Assembly: GCF_947242115.1 (NCBI RefSeq)
Contig: NC_074715.1
Location: 26,681,876-26,745,875, forward strand
Direction of reading: 5' to 3'
DNA length: 64,000 nt
Source: Biomphalaria glabrata
Lineage: Eukaryota > Mollusca > Gastropoda > Planorbidae
Translations under genes and position numbers: made by a program
Notes under the pieces: model-generated
Told to the model about the DNA's origin: nothing
The model's input: only the letters and a program-made list of their open reading frames with translations
The model's database searches: none
In this document: in pieces, positions 1 to 13,206 of the stretch
Position numbering within the stretch: position 1 is the stretch's first letter
Layout of the letters: each line of letters begins with the position of its first letter

Positions 1-27
1 ATAAGATTTTGTCACTAAAATAATATA

Positions 28-251
28 CAGGCTGGCCCAGCAGACGTTTATCACGTAAACTATTTATGTTGAACATTCCAGACTAAAACACAGAGGGAGA
101 TTCGTTCTACTTAACAGAATTGTATCTCTTAGATGCTCATAATCTCTTTCTTCAACACTGTTTTATATCGGTATTACTAAGCAGGGGTCACTTCAATCAC
201 ATTAAAGGTACGGTAGTTTAATAACTGTAAACCTACTTTTGGGCCACCCTG
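28..251. mobile_element. Small mariner-like MITE
   Basis: A stretch of about 224 bp is bounded by inverted termini: CAGGCTGGCCCA on the left and the complement of CAGGGTGGCCCA on the right. A TA dinucleotide lies outside each end, as expected for Tc1/mariner target duplication. The right end, read inward, continues with AAAAGTAGGTTTACAG, which resembles mariner-type termini. There is no coding capacity, so it would be a non-autonomous copy. The family call is from memory of terminal motifs. Confidence 0.5.
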
Positions 252-375
252 TATATGTTCAATTGAATGATTTGCTTTTTTTTTTAAATTGCTATGCACA
301 TATTCATATCATACTATATTCAATAGTTTGTAACTATTACTTGTTAAATACTGTACGTTGGTCCGTTTGTATTAT

Positions 376-2269
376 AATTAACATATTTCATTGATAAGAC
401 TGTTGGGGGTGCCCGGGTAGACAATAAGTACTAGATTAGTATACAGACTTAATTAACATATTTCATTGATAAGACTGTTGGGGGTGCCCGGGTAGACAAT
501 AAGTAGTCTACTAGATTAGTTTACAGACTTAATTAACATATTTCATTGATAAGACTGTTGGGGGTGCCCGGGTAGACAATAAGTACTAGATTAGTATACA
601 GACTTAATTAACATATTTCATTGATAAGACTGTTGGGGGTGCCCGGGTAGACAATAAGTACTAGATTAGTATACAGACTTAATTAACATATTTCATTGAT
701 AAGACTGTTGGGGGTGCCCGGGTAGACAATAAGTACTAGATTAGTATACAGACTTAATTAACATATTTCATTGATAAGACTGTTGGGGGTGCCCGGGTAG
801 ACAATAAGTACTAGATTAGTATACAGACTTAATTAACATATTTCATTGATAAGACTGTTGGGGGTGCCCGGGTAGACAATAAGTACTAGATTAGTATACA
901 GACTTAATTAACATATTTCATTGATAAGACTGTTGGGGGTGCCCGGGTAGACAATAAGTACTAGATTAGTATACAGACTTAATTAACATATTTCATTGAT
1001 AAGACTGTTGGGGGTGCCCGGGTAGACAATAAGTACTAGATTAGTATACAGACTTAATTAACATATTTCATTGATAAGACTGTTGGGGGTGCCCGGGTAG
1101 ACAATAAGTACTAGATTAGTATACAGACTTAATTAACATATTTCATTGATAAGACTGTTGGGGGTGCCCGGGTAGACAATAAGTACTAGATTAGTATACA
1201 GACTTAATTAACATATTTCATTGATAAGACTGTTGGGGGTGCCCGGGTAGACAATAAGTAGTCTACTAGATTAGTTTACAGACTTAATTAACATATTTCA
1301 TTGATAAGACTGTTGGGGGTGCCCGGGTAGACAATAAGTACTAGATTAGTATACAGACTTAATTAACATATTTCATTGATAAGACTGTTGGGGGTGCCCG
1401 GGTAGACAATAAGTACTAGATTAGTATACAGACTTAATTAACATATTTCATTGATAAGACTGTTGGGGGTGCCCGGGTAGACAATAAGTACTAGATTAGT
1501 ATACAGACTTAATTAACATATTTCATTGATAAGACTGTTGGGGGTGCCCGGGTAGACAATAAGTACTAGATTAGTATACAGACTTAATTAACATATTTCA
1601 TTGATAAGACTGTTGGGGGTGCCCGGGTAGACAATAAGTACTAGATTAGTATACAGACTTAATTAACATATTTCATTGATAAGACTGTTGGGGGTGCCCG
1701 GGTAGACAATAAGTACTAGATTAGTATACAGACTTAATTAACATATTTCATTGATAAGACTGTTGGGGGTGCCCGGGTAGACAATAAGTACTAGATTAGT
1801 ATACAGACTTAATTAACATATTTCATTGATAAGACTGTTGGGGGTGCCCGGGTAGACAATAAGTACTAGATTAGTATACAGACTTAATTAACATATTTCA
1901 TTGATAAGACTGTTGGGGGTGCCCGGGTAGACAATAAGTACTAGATTAGTATACAGACTTAATTAACATATTTCATTGATAAGACTGTTGGGGGTGCCCG
2001 GGTAGACAATAAGTACTAGATTAGTATACAGACTAAATTAACATATTTCATTGATAAGACTGTTGGGGGTGCCCGGGTAGACAATAAGTAGTCTACTAGA
2101 TTAGTTTACAGACTTAATTAACATATTTCATTGATAAGACTGTTGGGGGTGCCCGGGTAGACAATAAGTACTAGATTAGTATACAGACTTAATTAACATA
2201 TTTCATTGATAAGACTGTTGGGGGTGCCCGGGTAGACAATAAGTAGCCTACTAGATTAGTATACAGACT
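376..2269. repeat. 75/80-bp minisatellite, 25 copies, higher-order pattern
   Basis: Twenty-five head-to-tail copies of a unit starting AATTAACATATTTCATTG and containing GGGGGTGCCCGGGTAGAC. Most units are exactly 75 bp and almost identical. Four are 80 bp because AAGTACTAG becomes AAGTAGTCTACTAG or AAGTAGCCTACTAG (units starting at 451, 1206, 2036 and 2191). The long unit recurs after nine and then ten short ones, giving blocks of 755 and 830 bp, so the array seems to have grown by duplicating multi-unit blocks. Unit boundaries were counted directly. No reading frame runs through it. Confidence 0.97.
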
Positions 2270-4324
2270 ACCGGGTGCTGTAACTACCACGTCCTAATAT
2301 TTACATAGCCAATGCATCAAGTGACATGTAATGATTACATGGATATGTCCTTCAAAGCTGCATATGAAGAAGCACGAACAAGCTTCTGGCCCCAAAACAC
2401 TTCTATAGAAGAAAAACCATACAAAGAACTGCCTGATCTGGAAACCACTGAGGGGTTATTCTCAGATCTAGGATGACTGATCTGGTCCTACAGGTAAAAT
2501 GATAACCAAGAAGAATTACACGGATTTCAATGATGTTCCACCAACATCAAGCTAGTTATTCGCGTGGCAGTCTATGCACTCAAAGGCTCTGTAGTATTGA
2601 CACTTCTGCTCAACGGACTCCGGAAAGAAAAACAAAATGGAGGGGGGGGGGGGGGGGGAACGAGGAAGTAATGAAAACAATGGTAACAATATACATGTAC
2701 TGTTATCAATTGTGAGACAGCATAGCAAATGCTTAGAAAGTTAACAATGACATCCTATAATTGTGGTAGATTGACACGAGCATTAAAGCAAACAGTATTA
2801 CACTACTTCTAGGTCATTGTTAGTGTAGTAATGAACTCGCATGTCAAATCATTTATTTATTCTAATAAACAATGTATACATTATAATAGCAATACTGTGT
2901 AGCTCAAAAACAACCAACCTTTCACAGAGTCTTTTTCAAACATGTTAAAAATTATTTTACATTGAAATAGTAAGCATGTTGATTCAAAACTATTTGGCAC
3001 AGCTAATTTAAAAGAATTCATGGTAAAATGAAAAGATGTCAACTAAAGGTTCAATTAGAAAGAGGCTCTAATAAAATTAAATTTAAAAAACTAATCCTTA
3101 AGCATTATACAAATATTCAACTACAACAAAAATTCAATAAAACAAATTACAAAAAAAAAATGAAGACCCCTAGATTTTTAATTCATGTGAAACAATATTT
3201 AATGAGCACAGAACACTACCAGTAGCATCCAGATCAAATTTAAAAAAGAAAATTTAAATTACAGCATTGATAAGGTAAAAATTGTAAATAGTATAATTCA
3301 TATCATAAAATAAATAATTAAGACTATTTAAAATACCATAATCATGAACATTAAGTGCACATCTTTTCATTTTGAAGCAGCTCCAAAAGATGACTACTTG
3401 CACACTTGCGGCAATGTTCATCATTACTAAACTTTAAATACCGTACACAGGATTTTTTTTCTAATTCAGCAAATCTCACCTACAATCATAAATGATTTCA
3501 CATATTGTATAAAATAAATAAAAAAGCAAGAGAAAGAGAACAGTAAAAGACTCTAATACAGGTCACACTGGAGACTGGTATGTTCCTTAAATGATGTTTC
3601 ACATACTGAAATCAATGCAAGATAAAAAAAAAAAAAAAAAAAAAAAATTAAACTTAAGTAAGATCAGATAATTTTACCAGATCAATCAGTTACACTATGC
3701 TAATTAAAAAAGTGCATGAATAATTCAATCAGCTATAAAGTTTTGTTAAGTCAAAAGTAGATTCTTTTTTAATATGGTTACAGACCAGAGTGAAAAATCC
3801 ACTGATTTGTAAATTATTGGCAGTTGTTTTTCCTTTTTTTTTACCAATTACACAAGTTTTGATTTAATTACACTAGTTATGATTTATTAGTCAGCATTTA
3901 GTTCTGTTATATCTTTGTGTACCAAGGGGAAATAAATATTACAGAACAAAAAAAAAAAAAAAAATGCAAACCCCCCCCCCTCCCTTAATCTTTATAAAAC
4001 CATTCTACACTCTTGAATATGAACTTAAGACTAGCTTTGCTAGAAAAGGTAAGGAATGTACTCTTACCAAAAAAGGTTCACTTGTTTACACCAAGAAATG
4101 TTTATTTTAAACATTGAAAATGGATGTTGCTTCACCAAGATGTAACAGAAAATCAATTTTTAAAGACATGATGAATGAGATTTGAAAGGGGCATTGATAT
4201 TTAAAAATGGCTTATATTTGGATATAGTGTTGTAATAGCTAGCACATGAAGTTCATAATGTAGCAATAACATTTGACAGCACAGCTCAATCCTAACAGCT
4301 ACCTAAAGCACCAGTCTATGTATG
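2270..4324. other. Gene-free flank and RCC1 3' UTR side
   Basis: No convincing gene. Holds a G17 run near 2642-2658, a long A run near 3618-3641 and a short C run near 3969. The part next to 4324 must include the RCC1 3' UTR, but its end is not visible without transcripts. Possible minus-strand AATAAA signals (TTTATT on plus) lie at 4101-4106, 3883-3888 and 2852-2861. Confidence 0.6.
4101..4106 (-). promoter_or_regulatory. Candidate RCC1 poly(A) signal
   Basis: AATAAA on the minus strand, about 220 nt downstream of the RCC1 stop codon and the nearest such hexamer to it. AT-rich DNA yields this hexamer by chance, and two further ones lie downstream, so the true cleavage site could be later. 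Confidence 0.3.
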
Positions 4325-7300
4325 TCAGTGAGCTACTCCATTTTGAACATTTTTAGCAAGTACAACTGTGTGCTGTCCTCCAGATGACACCATCACCACA
4401 CTCCTGGAGAAAGAACAAGTAAAAGTCTCTTTTAGAATAATTCTTAAGTTCAAGTGCAATAACAAAGCCCAGCACACATGAGTTCAGGGGAGAAACACAA
4501 ATTCTTGGTCATTGAGGAGAAATAGAAAGGATAGCATAAGGGACACCAAGTCAACCACTCTAGATGGCTTTGCACATGTCTACTTACTTCAGTTGAAGAT
4601 TAAAAGCTTATTAAAAGTTTTATTACATAAAAAAACAAACAAACTTTGACTTCTACCTTGATTCCAACTGTTTTCCTGTAACTTTGTTTGGCACCAACTG
4701 ATCTTCCTCATTTCCAAGACCCAGTTGAAGATTTGAACCCATGCCCCATGAAAAAAGGTCACCTGAAAACAATTGAAATGATTATTGTAAAAATTCTGCC
4801 AATTATATTACATTCCTGTTTATACAAAAAAAAATGTAGGTTACTAACCATTATCAGTTACTGCAAAACTGACACATCCACCAGCACCAACATTAACAGC
4901 TTTGCAGTTTTCTAAAGCAGGCACTATTGTGGGCTTTGTCTTTTCCTCACAGTTCTCACCAAGTCCTAGTCTGCCATAATCACCTCTTCCTAATGTATAA
5001 ACTTTGCCTGGATTAAAAAAAAGCATGTTTTCTTTAGTTGACATCTATCATACTTGTCATTATGTCCATTACATTATCAAATTTAACTTAAAGCAGAAAA
5101 AAAAAGAAAAAACTAACATGCATTATAATGAAGAAGCCTTTTAGTTTTCATGTCCCAATGAGAAACCAAACCAAAATATTTTCAAGAAAATCACATTTCA
5201 TTGTATACTTCTATTTTAAACATGACACATGTTGATGACTTCTGATTTATTCCTTACCAGAGGAATGAAGTGCAATAGTGTGATGAAGACCACCACTAAT
5301 CATTGTCCACGAGCCCAAATCAGAAAATGATGACACACGACCAGGAACAAATCTGTTCACTTTGTCATCAAAACCTGATAAATACAAAAATAAATACCTT
5401 ATGAAAATGTTGAGATAAGATGCTCAAAACCTGATATAAACAATGTTAGAACATAATAAAATAATGTTAACTATTTCTCTCCGTAATTATTTTCCACGTT
5501 CTGACGGAATTAATTAATTTTATCCGATTGTAGTGCACTAACATGTTCTAATTATAATGGCATAACTTTTTTATTTACAATCATATAATAATGTTTTTGA
5601 TATTGAATTAAAGGAAAATGAATGTTCTTTTTAGATATTACAAAAGAAAGTGTATAAATTGAAGAGTTTTTTTGTTGTTTTTTTTTGCTTTATGACAAGT
5701 AAAGATGAAAATCTGAAAACTCACCAATGGACGAGACAAAAAATTTAATCCAAGTCACATAAGAAGATCATTTCTTTTCCAAACTGAATTAAATGCTATT
5801 GTTTTATAATCCTTATTCATATTTTCATGAACTAGAACTGGCACTAAAACAATAAGAAAAACTCATGGAGTACAAAACTGGAGCACATTATCCAAGGTCA
5901 CCACCAGAGAAAAATTTATGAGAAAAAAAAACAACTTGCAACATTAAGTTCCAGTAAGAAAATAATTACACTGCACATGATATATTGTAAATAAAAGTGA
6001 TTCATTGCCACTTATGTAATGTTTGCCTGAACAAAAAACAACTTCCATGTTTTAACTGTGGTATTAAAATTAATCCATATGGATGTGCAGGACATAACGA
6101 CGAGTCTAATCCCATCATTGTAGTCATGGCCAGAAATGTATAAATTTCATAGTTAGAAACTGGTTTCCATTTTGTAAAAATGGATGCCCTGCATGCTGGA
6201 GTGTTTATTTTTATTATGTAGACTGCATAACTCCTTATTGCATCAACAAGATTATCAACAATTGCGGAATCTAGTAGAGTAAAGCTCAGTTGACTCAGAA
6301 TTGAGTAAGCTCATGTTGACACCTCTATATACCACATTGGCAGAAAAAAATTGCTTTCCATTTTAGTACCCATCTCTGCATTTTTTAAATTTGTTGAAAC
6401 AGGCCTAGATCTAGATGTATTCTTTGTGCTAATACGTCTAGTTTTTAGGAGGGGGCGTGGCAGGTTCATCAGCTGATGAACTATCAGATTCAGATCTAAA
6501 ATCTAGATCTAGATCTAACACTGACACTAAAACTATCACTAGTGACTATCACTATGAACAGATAAAACAAAACCACTGTTATCTGAATCAATAAGGTCTT
6601 TTACATGTTGATCCGAATATAATTTAGATCTACAAGTTTTAGTAGATCAACCTCCAGATGGGACCAGGCTCCATTTCCAAACATAAACAAACAAACAAAC
6701 AAACAAAAAAAGACGACTTTCAAAACGCTCTGTAATATTAAAACCATGTTGAAGGAAGTAAACAGTGAACTCTTCTGCAAGCAGAAATCAAGTAGATTTA
6801 GAATATAAGCATTTAAAATTATTAACCAAGAATAGGAACGAAACAAAGATGTTAACTGCACCAACAACAATATCGTAGCTTAATCGGCTTTTACAAAAAC
6901 GACCGGCGCTATTATCGTGGCTTGGGAGAGAAAGAGTTAAAACCCTGCAAAAACTTGAGTAACACAATGTTAAATTATTTTTTTTTTACCACTTTCATAC
7001 CACAAATGTATATAGTGAATGCCTCACCTAGCTGGTAGTAGTTATTCAGTCCCCATGAGTATATATCTCCAGTTTCTTTATCTTTGGCAAATGTTGTATA
7101 AGATCCTGCCCAAACATCAGAAAATTGTGCTAATTTTCTACTCTTGTGACGCTTAACTCTTACTCGACCAGGAGAGAGAATCATTTCTGAAAAATGTGAA
7201 TGTTGTTTTTCTGAATGATACGTTGTGAAACAAGAGCAACACTTTTTCAATATAACTTGATTCCTCATGGATAACAATTAGAAGAGAAGAAAAAAAAACT

Positions 7301-10300
7301 ACTTAAGCATAGTAATTACTATTTAATGGGAAAAAAAAAATTTCATGGTCAATCAGTTGAACAGTTTTACATAGTATACAACAATACCTATTATGAGAAA
7401 GTTAAAGAGAAGCCATGGTTTCAATGTGATATATAAAGAAATTTGTATGGGAACTTTCTGCCTAGTAAACAATAAAAATAAGAGTATTTAATATTAAGTA
7501 AGGTAATGAACACAAATGTTAAGGGTTTTTATTTTTTAAACATACTTTCATTACATTGAAACATACTCATACAAAAAATATTAAAATTTACCGAGTCCTT
7601 TGCGACCGCCGCGTGTTGCAAAACATTCTGCTATTCTCCCAAGCTGGCCCTGCTCTGCACACCCTGCATAAATTAATGTTATAAATTAAAGAAAAATAAT
7701 ATAATTTAAATATTGATGACCTATTTTTTAAAAGTCTGCTCCTTCTAGAAGAAAATATTTGCCATTTAATATGAACTAAACAAACATGATTTTATTTACC
7801 TAAAGTAAATATTTCTCCTTTGTCTGTGAGACATGCCAGATGATCACTCCCTGAAGCCATTTTTATAACAACATCTTCTTGAATCAACTCAATTGGTGTT
7901 TTCTCAATTCCATTTGTTGTCAAACCCATTTTACCATTAGCATCCTAAAGGCATTAGACATTATAATTTGTTCAGCCTTTAAAGATTTCAGTATTTTACC
8001 ATATACATGTGTATTGTAATAAATATTTTCCTCTCAACATTAGACACAGAATGTTAGATTGAAATATTTTTGTTTAAAAGTTAGCTTACTCTAAAATTCC
8101 CCCAAGCATATACTCTTCCATCATCTGTCAAAGCTGCTGTATGGCTATCTCCTGCCGTGACCATTACAATCGGCGCAGGAAGGTTTACTTTACCAGGCTT
8201 AGTTTCAGATCCTTCTACACTTGTATCACGACCAAGAGCACCCTCATCATTACATCCAAAAGTGTATACCTAGCCATGTGATGAAAGAAAAACCCCATCA
8301 TTGTTCTATCACATAATTTCTTTTAAGTTCGTGCATTGAAATAGACAACTATTAAGTGAATTTTGATGTGATAAGATCTGTATTCTAAAAATTGTGGCCC
8401 ATAAACTTTCAAGATTTAAATATAATGGTATCAAACAAACCATACATAAATTTCATTTGATCTGTTCTAATTGGATCAATAGAAATACAGCCTATAAACT
8501 GAGTTCATATGCAATGTTATTTTTTACAAAACTTATGGCAACTCTGACTGTTAAAAAGTTTATACACATTATTTCTCCCACACCCAACACAAGAATCAAT
8601 ATAAAAAAATTAAACAGGTGACAATTGGCAATTTTAATTATTTTGTATCTCAAACAAGGGAAAGAAATTTTCCTTGATTTAAAATTGGTATAAGTTGTAG
8701 TGCCCTTTATTGTTTGTAGGAAAAAAAAAGGAAATTAACTAAAAATAACTATAAAACCTTTTTTTTTTTAAAAAAAAAAGAATAGCAGTACATCTAAAAA
8801 GCGATGACTCAGATACCCCCTTCTTTCTTGCCTATACCCCTTTCCAGCTGGTCCAGACAAGTGATAGGATCATAAGCATATTGAGAAAGATAGCATGAAA
8901 TAATGCAAAACAAAAACAATTGGTACAAATATTTCTAATTGCACAGATTTATTATAATTAGTCTAGATCTATTATAAAATTAATTACATGACTAATCCAC
9001 AATTATTGATACAACTACTATTAATATAATCTTTGGGTTTTTTTTATTTTGCTTGTTTCCAACATAAAATTGATGAACTATATGTAAGATACGATAATGT
9101 TAATATGCCAAACAAATGGAAATTTGTAGGGTATTAATATTACCTGACCAGTGCTTGTCAAACACACAGTATGCATGCCACCAGCACAAACTTGAACTAC
9201 AGGATCTGGTATGTCTACAAAAGCAAGACGTGTACGTTCTGTGATATCTTCGCCCAAACCAAGCTGACCAACATCCCCTGTACCACAAGTCAGCACTATT
9301 CCTTGAACTGAACCATGGGAGTCATGTGTTACTGTTATAAAGGAAAACATTCCAGCATTAGTACTTAAAAAAATATATTTACAAAATAGGTAAATGATAT
9401 TGTACAATAAAATATAATATCAGAATTATGAGATATCTAAATGAAAAGTCATTATTCATTCATCTATCATTATCATGAGACATCATTTTAGGTGATAACT
9501 AAGAAACAGTTTTGATATATATTCAATATCTAAGTGCAGAAGTTCATAAAAAAACACAAGCCATTTATTAAACTTTTGTTAGATCAGTCTCATCGCTGAC
9601 TGAAAGCCCTGTCAGACAGTCTCCCTACACAAGATGAGCATGCAAGAACAGCGTCAGCAAGAGCTCATGTTAGACACCTTATTTATAGATTAGTTATTTA
9701 GCGACGCACCATAGAAGACGCATATCGAACAGGACTAGTGATGTTTGGGATATTTGGGGTTAGAGACCGGAAAATCAGTTAGCGATATAATCATCTAGGG
9801 TAACGACGTGTTTAGTTGACAGAGACTTTTACTGTGGCCTTTTCTTAGAATAAACATAGGATAAATTGTTCATTAGCGTTGACTACATCTCTTTACTTGT
9901 TAAAATAGATGTCTTGTTTATTCTGTATTGTTGATCAACTACACTGAATACACCCGAACAATAAAACTCAAACGCTTGCAGAGTAATTGGTTGAAATTCA
10001 AGTCATCTAGAGTTGACCTCAAGACAGCCTGAACAAGCAACATCACACTCAGCACCAGTCGAGTGTAAAAATAAGTCAGAAAGAGTTGCAGGATCTTGCA
10101 ACCTTAGCCCTTTTCTGAACACCCAGAGTGCAAGATGGTGAACTTACTCCAGTTACCAGAGGACACCAGGAGGAGATCAGCACTTGTCCCCCAATATAGA
10201 TATAGAACTGACAATCTGAAGAATATAAATGTACTACCATATTTTCTGGGGTTTTGTGTGTGGGGGAGGACATGGACATTAAAAAAAATGGGCCAATTCA

Positions 10301-12054
10301 ATTCAATTTAATGGATACTAGAATTCATGTGCCATTAGTATTGTGGGGAACTGCAATAAAGGCGAAGGAAGGTTTCAGGCAAAATAAACAATAAATAGCC
10401 TGTGAACAATAGACATAGCCAGTTAGTACAGCTAAAGTAAATATATTTGTTAAAGAAAAAGTTATTTATAACAACAGCTTAGGCACCTTAGGTAGTGACA
10501 GTGTCTGACAAAAATTAGCTATATAAATTTGCTAAGAACTCTTGTTCTGTTTTTCTTACCAAATACTTGCACAATACATTTCTAAAAATTATATTACTGT
10601 CACAGATATATGTGTTTGTGTGGGCCATGTTTATTATTTTGTAAGGTGTTTTTGTGTCTCACCGACAGAATTGACAGAGTACAGACAAAGAGGAGGAATA
10701 GTGAGACACTTAGATGTATAGGGCGACTTGATAACCGTAGGACGGGACAGACAAAGAAGATTTAGAAGCGTTAGTTTAGGCACAGGTCTCCGCCTACATA
10801 GAGTAGAGTTTTGGGGCAGTTGGGACACAGCGCCATGTAGTGTTAGCAGGGGCGTGTGTCATGTGCTAGGCGTTTTCTGGTGAATGACATATACAGACAT
10901 TGGGAGCAAGTCGCAGAGGCTGGCTCGCAATCTTGGCCCCAGGAAGCGTGAGTTGTTTGCCAGAGACGACATGTAGGAATTAATTCTAATGGACCAGTGT
11001 AAGAACAAATGTTTTTATTAGTTATATATCTAGCATTAGATATCAGTTGATTACGAATAAATAAAATGGCGCTTTAGCTAGTTGTTAGTGATAATTTGGT
11101 TATCAGTCTGAGTGACAGTCTCAGTCAGATTAAATGAGAGTCTGTGAGTCCAAGTCAGAGTTTGAGGCGGTAGATGGCAGTCTCTGGGTAGTAGTTTTGA
11201 GTATGTGACAGCCTAAGCATTGATAGACTGAATAGATGTTAGCGACAGTGGCGAAGACCAGTTAGCAAGACGATGAGCGACATACAGTGATTTGCATCAG
11301 ATGACATGGACAGTGGTACTGAACTCTAATGCAGTCTGCGGCGCTGGGTCCAGTGCATGGAGGAGGGAGTAGCAGTGGTGGTCTAATTGGCATGGGTGAC
11401 TAATTGCTGTGTTGTTGATTATGTCTTTATTGTTTATTATGTTAACAGAGATAGTTTTATTAGTATTTAGTATTTAAGCCACTTGTCTTATGTTATTATT
11501 TTATGTTATTACTAATGTATGTCTACAGTTATCAATTCATTCATCAATTATTACATGATTTTAAAGTGGCCATCGATGCCTTACTTAGAATATTAAATAT
11601 TAGTTTTAATTAGAGAGTTTGAGTTTACAAGTATTCATTATGTGGTCAATGATGTTGTGACATTGTTGTCATTAGTTAAATTTTTATATCTACTCAAAGT
11701 ACTCTAATAATTATGCAGACAAAGTAATTGCACACACCAAGAGTGAGAATCATCACTAGACGAAAAGAGCCAATGTAATAATACTGGTACATAATATATA
11801 TATTAAAATGAGGTAAAATGAGGTAGTGACGAGCGAGGGAGAAAACAGGTTGTGACAATTACTAATTACCTAATTAAGACGATGGCGGTAAAAAAAAAAA
11901 AGATTTTGTAATACAAATTTTCTTTTTTTTTTTTTTATTCATATCTAGTGACAATACAAATCCAATCACATAGATTGTCAAAAATACCTTTTAACTTTTT
12001 AGGTTTGCTTCCAGAAGTAACCTTATCAAGAGCTCGTTTCCTTCCCTGAGGCAT
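4325..12054 (-). CDS. RCC1: RCC1, Ran guanine-nucleotide exchange factor (10 coding exons)
   Basis: RCC1 sits on chromatin and loads Ran with GTP, setting the nuclear Ran-GTP gradient for transport and spindle assembly. Coding exons, in transcript order: 12054-11988, 9331-9144, 8269-8090, 7944-7800, 7664-7592, 7186-7028, 5374-5258, 5007-4849, 4762-4657, 4403-4325. Together they give 423 residues; human RCC1 has 421. The N-terminal tail is basic ([17 protein letters not shown]-like), followed by the seven-bladed propeller with typical strings such as [51 protein letters not shown] and [10 protein letters not shown]. The Ran-contacting Asp in the SDH motif (exon 4) is kept. Phases agree at every junction except exon 5, where a run of five A on plus (7620-7624) has one base too many. 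As written, translation leaves frame after ECF and stops early in exon 6, although exons 6-10 remain intact and conserved. A sequence error is likelier than a dead gene. The acceptor TTTACAG abuts the ATG, so an upstream non-coding exon exists but was not located. Confidence 0.95.
7592..7664 (-). other. RCC1: RCC1 coding exon 5 with one-base frame break
   Basis: This exon is 73 nt; 72 would keep phase. It enters with one carried base and reads [15 protein letters not shown]. The family then expects A-x-R-G-G-R-x-G-L-E. Those residues are present but only after dropping one T of TTTTT (plus 7620-7624). The next exon joins in the phase expected from a 72-nt exon (GLE then MILSPGRV). Neither shifting the acceptor nor the donor restores phase. 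Confidence 0.85.
9590..11470. other. Compositionally distinct block inside RCC1 intron 1
   Basis: The 2656-bp intron between coding exons 1 and 2 holds about 1.9 kb that is richer in G and C and in short CAGTC/GACTG-type words than the surrounding AT-rich DNA. It has no long reading frame and no terminal repeats that I could pair. It looks like inserted repetitive DNA of unknown family. The rest of the intron is plain AT-rich sequence. Confidence 0.4.
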
Positions 12055-12996
12055 CTGTAAACAGAAAATTATTATAGTTATGGTCCAAGACAAAATATAA
12101 AAGCATTCAAAATATTGTGATTTATATTTGTTTAGAAGTGATAGAGTGGTACAGGCATCCACTAGCAACTGCTTCTAACTAGAGTATATCTTTTTATAAA
12201 CCTTTTATATACCTCTTCTAACAATTCTTTCTTATTTGAGGATCAATCAAATTAATTAAACTATTACAAAACTACAACTTTTCTTTTAAAGAATAAAGTA
12301 AGTGAAAAAATTAGGGAATTTCAATCATGACAATCTTTGATGAATTTAAGTTATTAAATTTAAATAGGAAAATTTCCTAAATCTATATCTCAAGGTCTAA
12401 GTATCAAAGAACATTATTTTGATGAGAGCAAAACAAACAAGCAGGCTCTAAATTTTGTGACTTATTCTAGTTAATGGGGTTGTTCTGGATTTCTGACCTA
12501 CATCATTAAGCTAAGTTACATGTCAGTTGAACAAGAAAGAGGAGAATAGCATTTCTTCCTTCCCATATTCCCATTCCTGTTGCTCCTCTATTTTTAAAAC
12601 ATTTTACATTCACAAACATTTTAAAATATACAGAGTACATATCAACAAAGTTCATGAATGTTCAAATAACTATATTAGTTACTAATGCAACTAATTCAAT
12701 ACACACTGGTCTGCTGTCCAACTTTTAGTGTTCTACTCAAGTTTAAGATTGTTTACTTTTGAAGAGGGAGGGGGTGGATTAAAGTATTAAATTTGTTTTC
12801 TTGGGGTGGTTACCCGAATGCTAAGAACTGAAATGTATGTGTAGTCTGTGTAGAGCAAGAGATCTAGATCTCAGTATGGCAGACTATATAGAAGGCCAAT
12901 GCTTAGGTACTTTCATCAAAGATTTAACTTATTGGTTTTAGTTGAAACTATTACAAAAATGGATCTCTAGATTCTCCTGTGATTAACAAATTATAG

Positions 12997-13206
12997 TTTG
13001 GCGCCAATGAATAAATTAAAACCACTAAATATTGACTTAAAATGCTTCAGATTCCCACTATGAACTAACTGTTACTAACTGAAACTAAGCATGGCGTGTC
13101 ATGTAAACACAACCCCAATGTGACTCGGAAGAAATACAGAACAACCACATTCTACTAATATTATATGCATACAACTTATGATACAACCTATTCATTTAGC
13201 GCCAAA
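12997..13206. promoter_or_regulatory. Pair of E2F-type sites upstream of RCC1
   Basis: Two exact TTTGGCGC motifs occur about 200 bp apart: 12997-13004 on plus and 13199-13206 on minus. They lie roughly 0.95 and 1.15 kb upstream of the RCC1 start codon. The first overlaps a CCAAT at 13004-13008. E2F binds TTTSSCGC in promoters of cell-cycle genes, and RCC1 is such a gene, so this could be the RCC1 promoter region. The transcription start was not identified. Confidence 0.3.

Noticed and set aside
376-2269. CRISPR-like array
   Set aside because: The units are nearly identical throughout with no variable spacers, and the context is an animal genome.
2312-2476. Open frame of 54 codons beginning MHQVTCNDYMDM just right of the minisatellite
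   Set aside because: No known family, no splice signals that fit, and no support on either side. Its amino-acid make-up looks almost plausible, but chance cannot be excluded.
9590-11470. Solo LTR inside RCC1 intron 1
   Set aside because: No TG...CA pair with a matching target duplication could be found; left as an unexplained block.
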